DNA from: Zingiber officinale
Lineage: Eukaryota; Streptophyta; Magnoliopsida; Zingiberales; Zingiberaceae
NCBI RefSeq assembly: GCF_018446385.1
Contig: NC_056002.1
Coordinates: 37,620,063 to 37,684,062 of the forward strand
Reading direction: 5' to 3'
Length of the DNA: 64,000 bases
Of this stretch, positions 10,514 through 21,995 are shown one piece after another (positions within the stretch are counted from its first letter, which is position 1; each line of letters starts with the position of its first letter). Under the pieces are notes generated by a model. That model worked only from the letters and a program-made list of their open reading frames with translations. It did not search any database and had not been told where the DNA came from. The position numbers were made by a program, and so were the translations under genes.

Positions 10514-11180
10514 ATGACTTTTAATCCTCTTGCTATTATTTTAAAAGAAAACAAACTTACTGGTCCAAATTATATTGATTGGAAACAGAACTTAGACATT
10601 GTCTTAACTGCTGAAGAATACAAGTTCGTACTTCTTGAGGTCTATCCTAGCGTGCCTGATAAGGATTCTAGTGAAGAGGAGATAGAGAGACATAGGAAAT
10701 GGGTCAAGGTAGATGAGATGATGCGGTATTACATTTTGGCTTTTTTGTCAAATGTGCTGCAACATCAACATCAGGCCATACCCACTGCCTATGACATGAT
10801 GCTCAATCTCAAGGAACTCTTCGGACACCAGAATCGGGCTGCCAGGCAGGAAGCCATGAGAAACTTAATGACAACCACCATGCCTGAGGGGGCACCCATA
10901 AGGGATCATATCCTCAAGATGATTGCTCATTTGAATGAGATGGAAGTCATTGGAGCTGAAATTGATAGGAAAACCCAGGTTGATATCATTCTCCAAACGC
11001 CGCCCAAGAGTTTTGAGCAGTTCCGCCTGAACTACAACATGAACAAAAGGATTTATTCATTGGCGGAACTTCTGACAGAACTCCAAGCAGCAGAAGGGCT
11101 ATTTCCTCAAAGTTCTCAAGTTCACATTGCTGAAAAAGTTTCTACCTCTAAGCTGAAAGGCGGAAAGAAGAAGAAGAAAC
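10514..11180 (+). pseudogene. gag: Copia A gag, 5' part (UBN2-type Gag), cut by a solo LTR
   Basis: The frame starts MTFNPLAIILKENKLTGPNY, a common plant copia gag opening, and runs about 222 residues as a UBN2-type capsid domain. Recognisable stretches include YIDWKQNLDIVLTAEEY and KELFGHQNRAARQEAMRNLM. It ends in a lysine-rich linker at 11160-11180, where a solo LTR (11181-12212) is inserted. The last eight codons before its stop at 11206 come from that LTR. The gag frame resumes at 12218. Gag would build the retrotransposon particle in the cytoplasm. The capsid part itself has no stop, so this copy was near-intact when interrupted. Confidence 0.9.
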
Positions 11181-12212
11181 TGTTGGGGATCGGTCGGCCG
11201 GCTTGAAGGGGGGTTGGATAGACGGCACCCCCAAATACTCGCTTCTTTCTATAACGTTAGTTTGCGCAGCGGAAATACAAACAAAACAAACAAGCTTAAA
11301 GATAAAGGCAAGAAAGAAATGCAAACCAAGCTACACGATCGTTTAACGTGGTTCGGAGATTAGGGCTCCTACTCCACGGCTGTCCGTAAGGTGGACGATC
11401 CCGATCCTTCGGTGGATTGCTCCCCGGCAAACTCCGGCTAGCTCACGTAGCTCCTTGTGGGTGGAGAAACCTCACCACAACCCTCACAAGAGCTCTTTTG
11501 ACGCTAGGGCACAGGTAGACTACTAATAGAGATTAACCACCTCTATTTCGTCAATTCAAACCAAGCTCCCAAGCTTTGGTTTTATAGGCCACGGGTTGGA
11601 AAACCCCGCCTACCAGTCGACTGCTAAAACATGCAGTCGACTGCCCTCTGTGGAAATTCGACCGTTACATCTCAACGGCTCGATTTCACACATTCTGTTC
11701 GCTGCCAGTCGACTGCCCCAGTCGACTGCACCAGTCGACTGCTAAAACATGCAGTCGACTGCTACAGTAGCGCTACAGTAGCGCTACAGTACTGCTACAG
11801 TAAAACCCTAAAAACTAATATTTTACTCCGAGTACAATCTCTCGTGCACTCGTACCCTCACCCTTATGACTCACTTGATGCTTCCTTTGCAGCTTTGACC
11901 TTTTACCTTCAAGCCTACTTCCTTTGGCTCTCGTCCCTCGGATGCATTCAAGCCCGCGGCTCATCCCCAATGCCATCCTTCGCGTATGCCTCGAAGTCGC
12001 TTCCCTCGGCCCTTGTCTTCGCTGCCTTGTCCATGGTCCCTCAGATGCTCCATCCTTCACCAGACCCGAAGCCATCAACCTGAGTCATATGTGTATCCTG
12101 CAAACCTGCACAACTCAAATACACATATCAAATACAAGGGTGAACCTAACTTAAACCCTTTGCCCAAACACCAAAACACATGGTCGCACGGACCATTGGG
12201 ATTGCTCCAACA
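11181..12212 (-). mobile_element. 1.03-kb solo LTR, probably copia, inside copia A gag
   Basis: The ends are TGTTGGGG and CTCCAACA. Flanking TSD is GAAAC at 11176-11180 and 12213-12217. No primer site, purine tract or coding region is present, so this is a solo LTR left by LTR-LTR recombination. Orientation is probably minus: a TATA-like CCTATAAAACC reads on the minus strand near 11581-11591, and the minus-strand phrase GAACCACGTTAAA resembles R-U5 regions of plant copia LTRs. Confidence 0.9.
11614..11761. repeat. Array of CAGTCGACTG palindromes in solo LTR
   Basis: Six exact copies of the 10-bp palindrome CAGTCGACTG lie at 11614, 11634, 11706, 11719, 11732 and 11752. Repeats of GCTACAGTAG follow to about 11800. 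The array lies just upstream (in LTR sense) of the minus-strand TATA-like box. Confidence 0.92.
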
Positions 12213-12412
12213 GAAACAAGTTAGTTCGGCAAAGAAAGTGATTCAACCTCAAGGGACTGGGCCGCAAGTAGGTGTGAAGAAGATGAAAGGCAAGTGCTTC
12301 ACATGCAAGCACTTGGAAGGTGGACTGTCCTAGCAGAAAAAAGAACAATAAAGGTATATCTTATTCATTAGTTGTTGAAATATATTTAGCGGTATTATCT
12401 ACCGGTACCTGG
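12213..12412 (+). pseudogene. gag: Copia A gag, 3' part with damaged zinc knuckle
   Basis: After the duplicated GAAAC the gag frame continues with a lysine-rich stretch and then KGKCFTCKHLEG. A nucleocapsid CCHC knuckle would need a full C-x2-C-x4-H-x4-C. Here a small deletion shifts the frame after the histidine, so the last cysteine (VDCPSRK) is in another frame and a TAG ends the original one near 12331. Gypsy-2 interrupts the polyprotein again at 12413. Confidence 0.82.
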
Positions 12413-12524
12413 TGTAACGCCTGAAAATTCTCAAAACTATTTTAGAAATATTCTATGATTTTTAGGATATTTTTACAGAATTTTTAGAGTAACGGAAGTA
12501 GCAAAAATAAATAGAAAACGAAAA

Positions 12525-12610
12525 CGGCCTAAGCGGGAACTGAACCCGAGACCTACCGTTTACGGATAATGTTAGTAACCAGTTGAACCCAGCAGAGCCG
12601 TGCTGAAAGG
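12525..12610 (-). other. tRNA-like module in gypsy-2 5' LTR
   Basis: The minus strand has a B-box-like GGTTCAGTTCC (9/11) inside a 4-bp CGGG/CCCG T-arm hairpin, and an upstream CAACTGGTTA D-loop-like segment. It is antisense to the LTR and about 115-195 bases from its start, matching the position in other Tekay LTRs here. Confidence 0.5.
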
Positions 12611-14220
12611 AAAGAGAGGCAATTAAATTTATATTAGAGTTGGGCTGAAGTACCTACTTAATATAAATAGAAAATTTAAGTGGGGTTTGGTTTATTTTTA
12701 ATTGGTTCGGCAATTTCTCCTCCTCACCCTAACCTCACGCCGCACCTCTTCCTCTTCTTCTTCCTCTCGGCGCCAATCCTAGGGTTCCCTCCCTAGGGCC
12801 CCAAGGTCATCTTCCGGCGACAACTCCGGCATGAGGACGCTCTTCTTCGCGAGAGGAACACATAGACGCGAGAAGATTGTCGAAGGGGTTTCCTCCACCA
12901 GAATTCTAGCGAATAGAATTGTAAGGAAATTAGCGTACGAGGTAACAAACCCCTCACCTGCAGTATATGTAGCTTCCGTTTGGTTTTCTATGCATCAGTT
13001 TAGTTATAGGCAGATTGTTCCGACACATAGGGTGTGTTTAAACCCTCCTCGCAGATTAGGGATCTAGTTGAGCACCTCTAGATGGGCCAGACACGTTGTT
13101 CTCCTTCAGTTGGAGGCTCTAAACGTTGTCGGGTGCCTAGAGGTGGTCTCCCTATTAGAGGGGAGAGTTGGAGCACACCGAGTGTTCGACAAAATGATTA
13201 GTGTAGCTAAGTACTACCCCAGATATTTTTAACAGCTTCGTTAAATGCATTAGTAGCATTTAAATCAGAATATTAGTCTAGTTTCAGCTTACATGGGACT
13301 ACGGTCCAATGGGTGGGCTCCCACAGTCGCCTCTAGGTTTAGATAACCTAGCTCTAGGTTCAGATAACCTAGAAACAGCAAAATAAGCAATTCGTACTAT
13401 ATTCAGTATTTTATTTTCAGTGGCACTGTACTGGATTAGATATCCATTGGGTTGGGCTCCCACAGTCGTCCCTAGGTTCAGATAACCTAGTAACCTTTAT
13501 AAATTCGGGACTTGCAAACTCGGGTCTAGTTAGGGATGCGCGCATAGCAGGTACAGTTGCCGGGCCCAAACAGCAGCATGATTATTATTTTGAACTATTA
13601 TGTATATAGTTTTCAAAAGTTCATAAAATAGTTATATGAATTCAGTACAGTTTTAGTATCAGATCAGTAATAGCTTAGCTCAGTATCATGCTCCAGCTTA
13701 GTATTTCCCTGTGAATTTGCATGATAACTCCATGTTCAGTTCGATATACATGTTTGAATGGTTGTATGCCATGCCATCTTTTACATGTTCAGCATATGTT
13801 TTAAATAGCATGTTTTAAAATCATTATTAGCACCGTATGCATGTTTTTGTGAGGTAGATGGTTTCTTACTAAGCTTTAAGCTTACAGATTCTATTTTTCC
13901 TTATACTGCAGATAAAGGTAAAGGAAAGATGGATTAGCAAAGGAAGCTGGAGGACAATGCAGAGATGGTGTGTGTGGCAGGAACTTGGAATAAACGATTC
14001 TAGGGAATTTTAGCGAGTTTTGTTTAAGCATCAGAACTTTACAGTATTTTATTATTTGCACTCTAGTTGTTAATCACTATGAATTAGTTAGCCATGCACT
14101 CTATTATGCTTAGAACCCTTCTTTTATGATGTTAGAATGTTAGTTGTCATTGTTAGAATGTTTCCTAGTCATTTTAGAACTTGTAAGGTGATTAAGGCAC
14201 GAAACAATCTTGAAATCGGG

Positions 14221-14580
14221 GTTCGATTGAAATCAATCGAGATCGATCTGGATCGATCGAGCTGAGATGTGCCTGGATCGGTCGGCAGCCAATCCGGATC
14301 TGACAGAGAGTTAGCGTCTGTTATGGATCGGTCGGCCGGACCGATCGGATGCAACGATGAGCAAAAGCTCAGCGATCGGTCGGTGGCCGATCGGTGAGCC
14401 GCTGAATCGATCTACCGACCAATGGTGTACTCTGGATCGGTCGGTGAGACCGATCTGCCGCGCTAGAAGCAATATAGATTATGGATCGGTCGTCGATCGA
14501 TTGATTTTCTCCGTGCGAGTATCATTTGGATCGATCACTGGATCGATCCGACAGCCCAATCGATTCATGGATCGATTGAA
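14221..14580. repeat. Array of GATCGATC/GGTCGGCC quasi-palindromes, gypsy-2 5' LTR
   Basis: Many copies of GGATCGGTCGG, GGATCGATC and their reverse complements, separated by 20-40 bases, can pair into short hairpins. The array continues to GGATCGATTG near 14578. Confidence 0.9.
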
Positions 14581-14798
14581 ATGCCTGATTACAGCTAGCA
14601 GGACATCCGGGAGGCATAGATTATCTTCCCTAGCATGTGTACAACTCCTAGGTACACCTAGAATATTAAGTTCAGATTTTACAGTAATCAGTTTAGTAAA
14701 ATTTTAATCAATCCAAATTTTCGCAATAGTAATTTAGCACAGCATAATGTAGCGATCGGCCTCACAGCCTAGTTAGTAGAAGGCGGGTCGTTACAGAG

Positions 14799-14810
14799 TG
14801 GTATCAGAGC
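14799..14810 (+). other. Gypsy-2 primer-binding site
   Basis: An exact TGGTATCAGAGC (methionine-tRNA primer site) lies three bases after the LTR end. Confidence 0.94.
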
Positions 14811-14987
14811 AAGTTCCATACTTCCTACACACATATCAGCATTGTACCTACAGCTTCCAAGTAAGAACATCTCTCACTTTCTTTATGTTTCTTGTTTTCA
14901 TGTTTAGATATAACTGAAGCATGCTTGTTTATGATAGTAGTTAACATGATAACAATAGTTACTCAATTATGCTTGTGTTAGTCATGT

Positions 14988-15503
14988 ATGTCCTTCATGT
15001 CTTTAGAAATGGCACGAGGACGCCCAGCTAGAAGGGCAGCAGCCACTGAGCCCCAGCATGAGGCAGGCAGTTCAGTGCCTCCCCCAGACCTTACAGCACT
15101 AGTGGCTCAGTTACAGCAGCAACAGGAAATAGCCACCTTAAAGGCTAGTCGGCAGAACACTCCCACTGTCACGAGCCTAACTGACGACCCGGTGGTCTTA
15201 GAGGTTCCACCAGATCCGACCCTCGGCACGGTAGCCCAGTAGGGGCGCGAGAGAAGCCTATCGATCGGTGGCGAGAGTCAAGCGGAGAATTTCTCGGCGG
15301 CGGTGAACCATGGGATGCTCGGGCATGGTTGGCACTTTGGAAAATACGATGGAGCTTACGGGTGGCGAACATGAGAAGGTGAAGTCGCCTCCTTACATCT
15401 AACAGGAGATGCGCGTATGTGGTGGGAGAGAATCGAGGAAGCGCCCGGTGAACTAGATGACATGGGCTGACTTGAGAAGGAATTCTTTGAGGAGTTCTTT
15501 CAC
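14988..15503 (+). pseudogene. gag: Gypsy-2 gag N-terminal region, frameshifted
   Basis: An open frame at 14988-15242 begins with MSFMSLEMARGRP and includes a glutamine-rich coiled stretch (LVAQLQQQQ). A TAG at 15240-15242 ends it. The rest of the capsid N-terminus, including TGDARMWWERIEEAPGELDDMG near 15390-15465, is in shifted frames with a further stop before the long frame opens at 15504. A small deletion or indel cluster in 15240-15500 is the likely cause. The methionine at 15000 or 15009 is the probable true start by comparison with gypsy-1. Confidence 0.85.
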
Positions 15504-16874
15504 ATGCGGGTCACCAACGACGAGTTCACTAAGTTTCGTCAGGGCAACCTATCGGTTGAGGAAGCCGTGAAGAAATTCAACGAGTTGGCTCGTCTATGCC
15601 CAGTCAGCACAGAAAGGGAACGAATCCGGTTGATGCTCAAGATGCTGAGGCCGGAAATAGCAATGAATGTGGCTGGTGGCGTTCATAGGCCACAAACCAC
15701 AGAAGATTTAGTGAGCAGTGCTCTAATCACTGAGCATTACCAGAATAACAGCAAGCAGCAAAAGCAAGTCCTCTCAGAAACTAAAGGCCAAGGAGGCTCA
15801 GGCACTCAGAAACAGCAGGGCCACAGCTCCCATGGCTTTAACTGGAAAGGGAACTCCAGCAACAAGCGCAAACCAGGGAGTTACCCAAAAGGAGGGCCAG
15901 CCAGCAAGCAGCCCAGTTATCCAAAGTGTGCTACTTGTGGGAAATTCCATCCTGGAGTTTGTCGTAAGGGCACACGAGGATGCTTTGAATGCGGACAGGA
16001 AGGGCATATGGCCAAGCAGTGTCCAAACAAGACCAGTCTTCCTCAGCCACAGTCGATTCAGTATGGAGGCCAGCCAGCTCAGTTACATCAGATGCAGGCC
16101 GCTTTAGATGGTCCACATATCAGCCAGGGCAGATTAGAAGCCCCTCCAGCTACGACCAATGCGAGGATCTACTCACTCACCAGAGAGGATGCAGCAAATG
16201 CCTCGACAGTTGTTACAGGTCAGATTAGTATTTTACAGCAAAGTACAACTGTCTTATTCGATACAGGGGCAACCCATTCATATATATCCAGGACATTTGC
16301 TATGAAGTTAGCAGTACCTCCAGAGGTACTCAGTAGTCAGTTCCTGACGACCTTACCTTCAGGAGAAGTTATGGCATCTACGCATTGGCTCAGAGTAGTG
16401 TCGGTCACTATAGCAGACAGAGAGCTCTTTTGCGATCTGATAGTGATTAATATGACCGACTACGACGTCATCTTCGGGATGGACTTCTTGATCAAATACG
16501 GTGCCTCCATCGAGTGCCGTAAACAAAAAGTCATATTCCAACCTGAAACGGAAGCACAGTTCGAATTCGTCGGAGAACCCAAGAGAAAAGCCAAGAAATT
16601 TCTCTCAGCTATGAAGGCACAGAAGTTAATGGATTCAGGATGTACGGGGTTTTTAGCACACGTAGTCAGTACCAGTCAGGACAAGGACCGACAGCTAGCA
16701 GAGGTCCGAGTCGTATGTGACTACCCAGCAGTTTTCCCTGAAGAGTTACCAGGCTTAGCACTAGACAGGGAGATAGAATTTGAGATAGAGCTCATTCCCG
16801 GTACAAATCCTATTTCCAAAGCGCCTTATCGCATGGCCCCAACAGAACTGAAAGAACTTCATGAGCAATTATAG
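15504..16874 (+). CDS. Gypsy-2 gag C-terminus, zinc knuckle and protease
   Basis: This 456-residue open frame holds the gag C-terminal domain (FRQGNLSVEEAVKKFNELAR near residue 12, MLKMLRPEIAMNVAGG near 46). An intact CCHC knuckle CFECGQEGHMAKQC lies near residue 160, and the retropepsin motif LFDTGATHSY near 252 with DYDVIFGMDFL near 320. It then enters the RT N-terminal region (ISKAPYRMAPTELKELHEQL). It is stopped by a single TAG at 16872, where relatives continue in frame into [11 protein letters not shown]. The product would package RNA and cut the polyprotein. The true start is upstream in the damaged gag, so the annotated start is only the first in-frame ATG. Confidence 0.9.
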   Translation: MRVTNDEFTKFRQGNLSVEEAVKKFNELARLCPVSTERERIRLMLKMLRPEIAMNVAGGVHRPQTTEDLVSSALITEHYQNNSKQQKQVLSETKGQGGSGTQKQQGHSSHGFNWKGNSSNKRKPGSYPKGGPASKQPSYPKCATCGKFHPGVCRKGTRGCFECGQEGHMAKQCPNKTSLPQPQSIQYGGQPAQLHQMQAALDGPHISQGRLEAPPATTNARIYSLTREDAANASTVVTGQISILQQSTTVLFDTGATHSYISRTFAMKLAVPPEVLSSQFLTTLPSGEVMASTHWLRVVSVTIADRELFCDLIVINMTDYDVIFGMDFLIKYGASIECRKQKVIFQPETEAQFEFVGEPKRKAKKFLSAMKAQKLMDSGCTGFLAHVVSTSQDKDRQLAEVRVVCDYPAVFPEELPGLALDREIEFEIELIPGTNPISKAPYRMAPTELKELHEQL

Positions 16875-18836
16875 GAGCTGCTTGACAAGGGCTTCATCCG
16901 TCCTAGTCACTCACCATGGGGAGTACCTGTATTGTTCGTGAAGAAGAAAGACGGGAGCATGCGCCTGTGTATAGACTACCGGGCACTGAACCAAGTCACA
17001 ATCAAGAACAGGTATCCTCTTCCCAGAATAGATGACCTGTTTGATCAGCTAAAGGGAGCAGCAGTGTTCTCTAAAATAGACCTCAGATCAGGTTATCATC
17101 AGGTGAAGGTTAAAGAAGGGGACATACCCAAGACAGCATTCAGGACTAGATACGGACATTACGAGTTCGTAGTCATGCCCTTTGGCGTGACAAATGCTCC
17201 AGCTACTTTCATAGACCTCATGAACAGGGTATTCAGATATTACCTAGATAAATTTGTTATTGTATTCATCGATGACATTCTTATCTACTCAGGAACTCAG
17301 GAAGAACACGCAGAGCACCTGAAAATAGTACTGCAGACCCTTCAGCAGAACCAGTTGTACGCCAAGTTCACAAAATGTGAATTTTGGTTAGATCAGGTGT
17401 CCTTCCTGGGTCACATCATCTCAAAGGATGGTATCATGGTAGACCCCAGTAAGATAGAAGCTGTGAGCAACTGGAAAAGACCCAAGAACGCCAGTGAGAT
17501 CAGAAGCTTTCTAGGATTAGCAGGTTACTACAGGAAATTCGTAAAGGACTTCTCCAGGATAGCCTCCCCACTGACCGCTTTTACTAGAAAGAACAGAAAA
17601 TTTCAGTGGACAGAGGACTGCAAGAACAGTTTCAGCGAGTTGAAAAGGAGATTGACCAGTGCACCTATTCTGACTCTACCAGAGAACACAGACAGCTTCG
17701 ACATTTATAGTGATGCTTCTAAGTTGGGACTAGGAGCGGTGCTGATGCAAAATGGCAAGGTGATCGCCTATGCCTCCAGACAACTTAAGGATTATGAGAA
17801 GAACTATCCTACTCATGACCTTGAGCTTGCTGCAGTAGTGTTCGCTCTCAAGATTTGGAGACATTACTTGTATGGAGCTCAGTGTAGAGTGTATACAGAT
17901 CATCAGAGTCTGAAGTACTTCTTCACTCAGAAGGATCTAAATATGCGACAGCGCAGATGGCTAGAGCTGGTCAAAGACTACGATATAGACATCCTCTACC
18001 ACCCAGGAAAAGCAAATAGGGTAGCAGACGCCCTTAGCAAAAAGTCCAGTGCTGCCCTATTATCTCTAGCAGCCATGTCACCGCCCCTACAGAAGGAGAT
18101 CTCAGATTTCGGTCTCGAGCTCATAGTCGGACAGCTCTCTACTATGACATTAGAGTCTACCTTGCTCGGTGACATCCAGACAGCTCAGGAGCAGGATCCT
18201 GAAATTCAGAGAATCAAGCAAGGCTTAGCAGAATCAGAAGGTGGAGAGTTCAGAATATCAGATAGTGGGGTGTTGTATTTTGGTGACAGGCTATGTGTTC
18301 CAGATCAGGAGGAACTCAAAAAGAAGATTTTAGATGAGGCTCACAAGACTCCCTATGCGATGCATCCTGGCTCCACCAAAATGTACCAGGACTTGAAGAA
18401 ACATTTTTGGTGGCCTGGGATGAAGAGATACATCGCTCGATATGTCAGCACCTGCCTAACCTGTCAGAGGGTTAAGGCAGAACATCAGAGACCAGGGGGA
18501 GTTTTGCAGCCCATACAGATACCAGAATGGAAGTGGGAAGACATTTCTATGGATTTTATAGTGGGATTACCCAGAACCACGAATGGTTTTGATACCATTT
18601 GGGTAATAGTCGATAGATTGACTAAATCAGCCCACTTCTTAGCTATCAGGATATCCTACTCCATGGAACAGCTAGCTCAGTTGTATCTCAAGGAGATCGT
18701 TAGATTACATGGAGTCCCACGAACCATTATTTCAGACGGAGATAGGTTCACGTCACACTTACGGGAGTGTGTACAGACGACTTTAGGCACGAAGTTAAAG
18801 TTTGCACGCCTTCCATCCATGAGACGGATGGGATGA
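16875..18836 (+). CDS. pol: Gypsy-2 pol: reverse transcriptase, RNase H, integrase core
   Basis: The frame reopens directly after the TAG at 16872 (first ATG at 16932) and runs about 650 residues. RT motifs include [16 protein letters not shown], the [12 protein letters not shown] block and the catalytic FIDDILIYS near residue 113 from 16932. RNase H follows, with [15 protein letters not shown] and VYTDHQSL. The integrase has an HHCC zinc region ([19 protein letters not shown]...CLTCQRVK) and the first two catalytic acids ([21 protein letters not shown]). The third (Glu) region near 18830 is scrambled and the frame ends at 18836. The enzyme would reverse-transcribe and integrate the element. 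Confidence 0.94.
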   Translation, partial: ELLDKGFIRPSHSPWGVPVLFVKKKDGSMRLCIDYRALNQVTIKNRYPLPRIDDLFDQLKGAAVFSKIDLRSGYHQVKVKEGDIPKTAFRTRYGHYEFVVMPFGVTNAPATFIDLMNRVFRYYLDKFVIVFIDDILIYSGTQEEHAEHLKIVLQTLQQNQLYAKFTKCEFWLDQVSFLGHIISKDGIMVDPSKIEAVSNWKRPKNASEIRSFLGLAGYYRKFVKDFSRIASPLTAFTRKNRKFQWTEDCKNSFSELKRRLTSAPILTLPENTDSFDIYSDASKLGLGAVLMQNGKVIAYASRQLKDYEKNYPTHDLELAAVVFALKIWRHYLYGAQCRVYTDHQSLKYFFTQKDLNMRQRRWLELVKDYDIDILYHPGKANRVADALSKKSSAALLSLAAMSPPLQKEISDFGLELIVGQLSTMTLESTLLGDIQTAQEQDPEIQRIKQGLAESEGGEFRISDSGVLYFGDRLCVPDQEELKKKILDEAHKTPYAMHPGSTKMYQDLKKHFWWPGMKRYIARYVSTCLTCQRVKAEHQRPGGVLQPIQIPEWKWEDISMDFIVGLPRTTNGFDTIWVIVDRLTKSAHFLAIRISYSMEQLAQLYLKEIVRLHGVPRTIISDGDRFTSHLRECVQTTLGTKLKFARLPSMRRMG

Positions 18837-19579
18837 CGGAGGCGGTAAATCAGTACTCGAGGATATGCTCGGCGTGTGCCTGGATTTCAAGGAAGTTGGC
18901 GCAAATATCTGAGTTTAGCAGAATTTAACAACAGCTATCAGGCCACTATCGGCATGGCACCTTATGAGGCTCTCTATGGGCGGAGGTGTAGATCTCCAAT
19001 CTGCTGGTATGAGGGTGAGCAGGAAGAACTAGAACTTCAGACAGATCTAGTGGCGGATACCACAGCATACAGCAGATCCGCCGGAGGATAGAGACGACTC
19101 GAGCCCGAAAAGCTATCTTGATACGTCATGAGACCTCTAGAGTTTTCGATCCGAGATTCGGTATTCCTCGGTAGCTCCCATGAAGGGAGTGATGCGTTTT
19201 GGGAACAAGGGCAAACTTAGTCCCAGATATGTGGGACCATACCTTATCAGCAGAAGAGTGGGCAAGGTAGCATATGAGCTAGAGCTATCCCAGGAAATGT
19301 CAACTGTCCACAATGTATTTCATGTCTCTATGCTGAAGAAGCATACCCCAGATGCCACCCAGGTGATTGAGCCCTAGTCGGTACAGATCCGCGAAGACCT
19401 CAGCTATGACAGTCGGCCTATTCAGATAATAGACCGAGCAGTTAAGAAATTGCGGAACAAGGAAGTACCATTAGTCAAAGTCATTTGGCACAGTCACACA
19501 GCAGAAGAGGCAACATGGGAGACAGAAGCCAACATGAGACAGAAGTTTGAGGATGAACTTTTTATAAGGTATGGGGGAT
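18837..19579 (+). pseudogene. Gypsy-2 integrase C-terminus and chromodomain-like tail
   Basis: Open pieces at 18876-19091 (GSWRKYLSLAEF, MAPYEALYGRRCRSPICW) and 19180-19377 ([32 protein letters not shown]) are the integrase GPY/F-type C-terminal region. A TAG at 19375 interrupts, and the frame continues as a chromodomain-like segment (REDLSYDSRPIQIIDR, LVKVIWHSHTAEEATWE) to near 19579. Chromodomains of this clade guide integration to chromatin. Two frame changes (near 18830 and 19090-19180) and one nonsense codon break it. Confidence 0.87.
19566..19579 (+). other. Gypsy-2 polypurine tract
   Basis: AAGGTATGGGGGAT sits directly against the 3' LTR start at 19580. Confidence 0.85.
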
Positions 19580-19691
19580 TGTAACGCCCGAAAATTCTCA
19601 AAACTATTTTAGAAATATTCTATGATTTTTAGGATATTTTTACAGAATTTTTAGAGTAATGGAAGTAACAAAAATAAATAGAAAACGAAAA

Positions 19692-19777
19692 CGGCCTAAG
19701 CGGGAATTGAACCCGAGACCTACGGTTTACGGATAATGTTAGTAACCAGTTGAACCCAACAGAGTCGTGCTGAAAGG
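19692..19777 (-). other. tRNA-like module in gypsy-2 3' LTR
   Basis: This is the counterpart of 12525-12610. The B-box-like site is GGTTCAATTCC, 10/11 to consensus, one base closer than in the 5' copy. Confidence 0.52.
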
Positions 19778-21411
19778 AAAGGGAGGCAATTAAATTTATA
19801 TTAGAGTTGGGCTGAAGTACCCAGTTAATATAAATAGAAAATTTAAGTGGGGTTTGGTTTATTTTTAATTGGTTCGGCAATTTCTCCTCCTCACCCTAAC
19901 CTCACGCCGCACCTCTTCCTCTTCTTCTTCCTCTCGGCGCCAATCCTAGGGTTCCCTCCCTAGGGCCCCAAGGTCATCTTCCGGCGACAACTCCGGCACG
20001 AGGACGCTCTTCTTCGCGAGAGGAACGCATAGACGCGAGAAGATTGTCGAAGGGGTTGCCTCCACCAGAATTATAGCGAATAGAATTGTAAGGAAATTAG
20101 CGTACGAGGTAACAAACCCCTCACCTGCAGTATAAGTAGCTTCCGTTTGGTTTTCTATGGATCAGTTTAGTTATATGCAGATTGTTCCGACACATAGGGT
20201 GTGTTTAAACCCTCCTCGCAGATTAGGGATCTAGTTGAGCACCTCTAGATGGGTCAGACATGTTGTTCTCCTTCAGTTGGAGGCTCTAGACATTGTCGGG
20301 TGCCTAGAGGTGGTCTCCCTATTAGAGGGGAGAGTTGGAGCACACCGATTGTTCGACAAAATGATTAGTGTAGCTAAGTACTACCCCAAATATTTTTAAC
20401 AGCTTAGTTAAATGCATTAGTAGCATTTAAATCAGAATATTAGTCTAGTTTCAGCTTACATGGGACTACAGTCCAATGGGTGGGCTCCCACAGTCGCCTC
20501 TAGGTTTAGATAACCTAGCTCTAGGTTCAGATAACCTAGAAACAGCAAAATAAGCAATTCCTAGCTATATTCAGTACTTTATTTTCAGTGGCACTGTACT
20601 GAATTAGATATCCATTGGGTTGGGCTCCCACAGTCGTCCCTAGGTTCAGATAACCTAGTAACCTTTCTAAATTCGGGACTTGCAAACCCGGGTCTAGTTA
20701 GGGATGTGCGCACAGCAGGTACAGTTGTCGGGCCCAAACAGCAGCATGATTATTATTTTGAACTATTATGTATATAGTTTTCAAAAGTTTATAAAATAGT
20801 TATATGAATTCAGTACAGTTTTAGTTTCAGATCAGTAATAGCTTAGCTCAGTATCATGCTCCAGCTTAGTATTTCCCTGTGAATATGCATGATAACTCCA
20901 TGTTCAGTTTGATATACATGTTTGAATGATTGTATGTCATGCCATCTTTTACATGTTCAGCATATGTTTTAAATAGCATGTTTTAAAATCATTATTAGCA
21001 CCGTATGCATGTTTTTGTGAGGTAGATGGTTTCTTACTAAGTTTTAAGCTTACAGATTCTATTTTTCCTTATACTGCAGATAAAGGTAAAGGAAAGATGG
21101 ATTAGCAAAGGAAGCTAGAGGACAATGCAGAGATGGTGTGTGTGGCAGGAACTTGGAATAAACGATTCTAGGGAATTTTAGCGAGTTTTGTTTAAGCATC
21201 AGAACTTTACAGTATTTTATTATTTGCACTCTAGTTGTTAATCACTATGAATTAGTTAGCCATGCACTCTATTATGCTTAGAACCCTTCTTTTATGATGT
21301 TAGAATGTTAGTTGTCGTTGTTAGAATGTTTCCTAGTCATTTTAGAACTTGTAAGGTGATTAAGGCACGGAACAGTGCTGAAATCAGGGGTTTTGATTCG
21401 AAATCAGAAAC

Positions 21412-21772
21412 CCAGATCGATCTACAGATCGATCAGAACTGGGATGTGCCACTGGATCGGTCAGCCGACCGATCCAGATGCGAACAGAGAGTTAGCGTCT
21501 GTTATGGATCGGTCAGCCGACCGATCCAGATGCGAACAGTGAGCACAAAAGCTAACTGATCAGTCAGTCGACCGATCAGTGAGCCACTGGATCGGTCTAC
21601 CGACCGATCAGTGTACTCCTGGATCGGTCGGTAGACCGATCCAGCCGCATACAGAAGCAATGTAGCTTATGGATCGGTCAGCCGATCGATTCAGGGTTTT
21701 TCTCCGTGCCAGTATCAAGCTGGATCGATCACTGGATCGATCCGACAGCCCAATCGATTCATGGATCGATTG
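21412..21772. repeat. Palindrome array in gypsy-2 3' LTR
   Basis: Repeated GGATCGGTCAGCCGACCGATCC and GGATCGATCACTGGATCGATCC hairpin units recur about every 30-60 bases. The arms of several units are perfect inverted repeats of eight or more bases. Confidence 0.92.
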
Positions 21773-21995
21773 AAATGCCTGATTACAGCTAGCAGGACAT
21801 CCGGGAGGCATAGATTATCTTCCCTAGCATGTGTACAACCCCTAGGTACACCTAGAATATTAAGTTCAGATTTTACAGTAATCAGTTTAGTAAAATTTTA
21901 ATCAATCCAGATTTCCGCAATAGTAATTTAGCACAGCATAATGTAGCGATCGACCTCACAGCCTAGTTAGTAGAAGGCGGGGTCGTTACACCTGG

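Larger units (their letters stand above)
12413..14795 (+). repeat. Gypsy-2 5' LTR
   Basis: This 2383-bp LTR runs from TGTAACGCCTG to GGGTCGTTACA. It contains a tRNA-like module (12525-12610), a GC-rich leader-like stretch (12720-12960), CTAGGTT/AACCTAG palindromes (13330-13370, 13470-13500), and an array of GGATCGATC palindromes (about 14221-14580). It is clearly alignable over its length with 19580-21990, with scattered substitutions and short indels, most dense in the palindrome array. Confidence 0.93.
12413..21990 (+). mobile_element. Gypsy-2: full-length Tekay-like chromovirus
   Basis: Direct LTRs at 12413-14795 and 19580-21990 have TG...CA ends, and the element is flanked by TSD CCTGG (12408-12412, 21991-21995). 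It contains, in order, primer site, gag, protease, reverse transcriptase, RNase H, integrase, chromodomain-like tail and polypurine tract. It is inserted into the copia A protease region. The domain order (RT-RH-INT plus chromodomain) and gag type fit the Tekay/Del branch of chromoviruses. The proteins carry two nonsense codons and frameshifts, so it is probably no longer autonomous. Confidence 0.95.
19580..21990 (+). repeat. Gypsy-2 3' LTR
   Basis: This 2411-bp LTR is the partner of 12413-14795. Its start, TGTAACGCCCG, keeps the C that is T in the 5' copy. The palindrome array is longer and less degraded here than in the 5' LTR. Confidence 0.94.
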
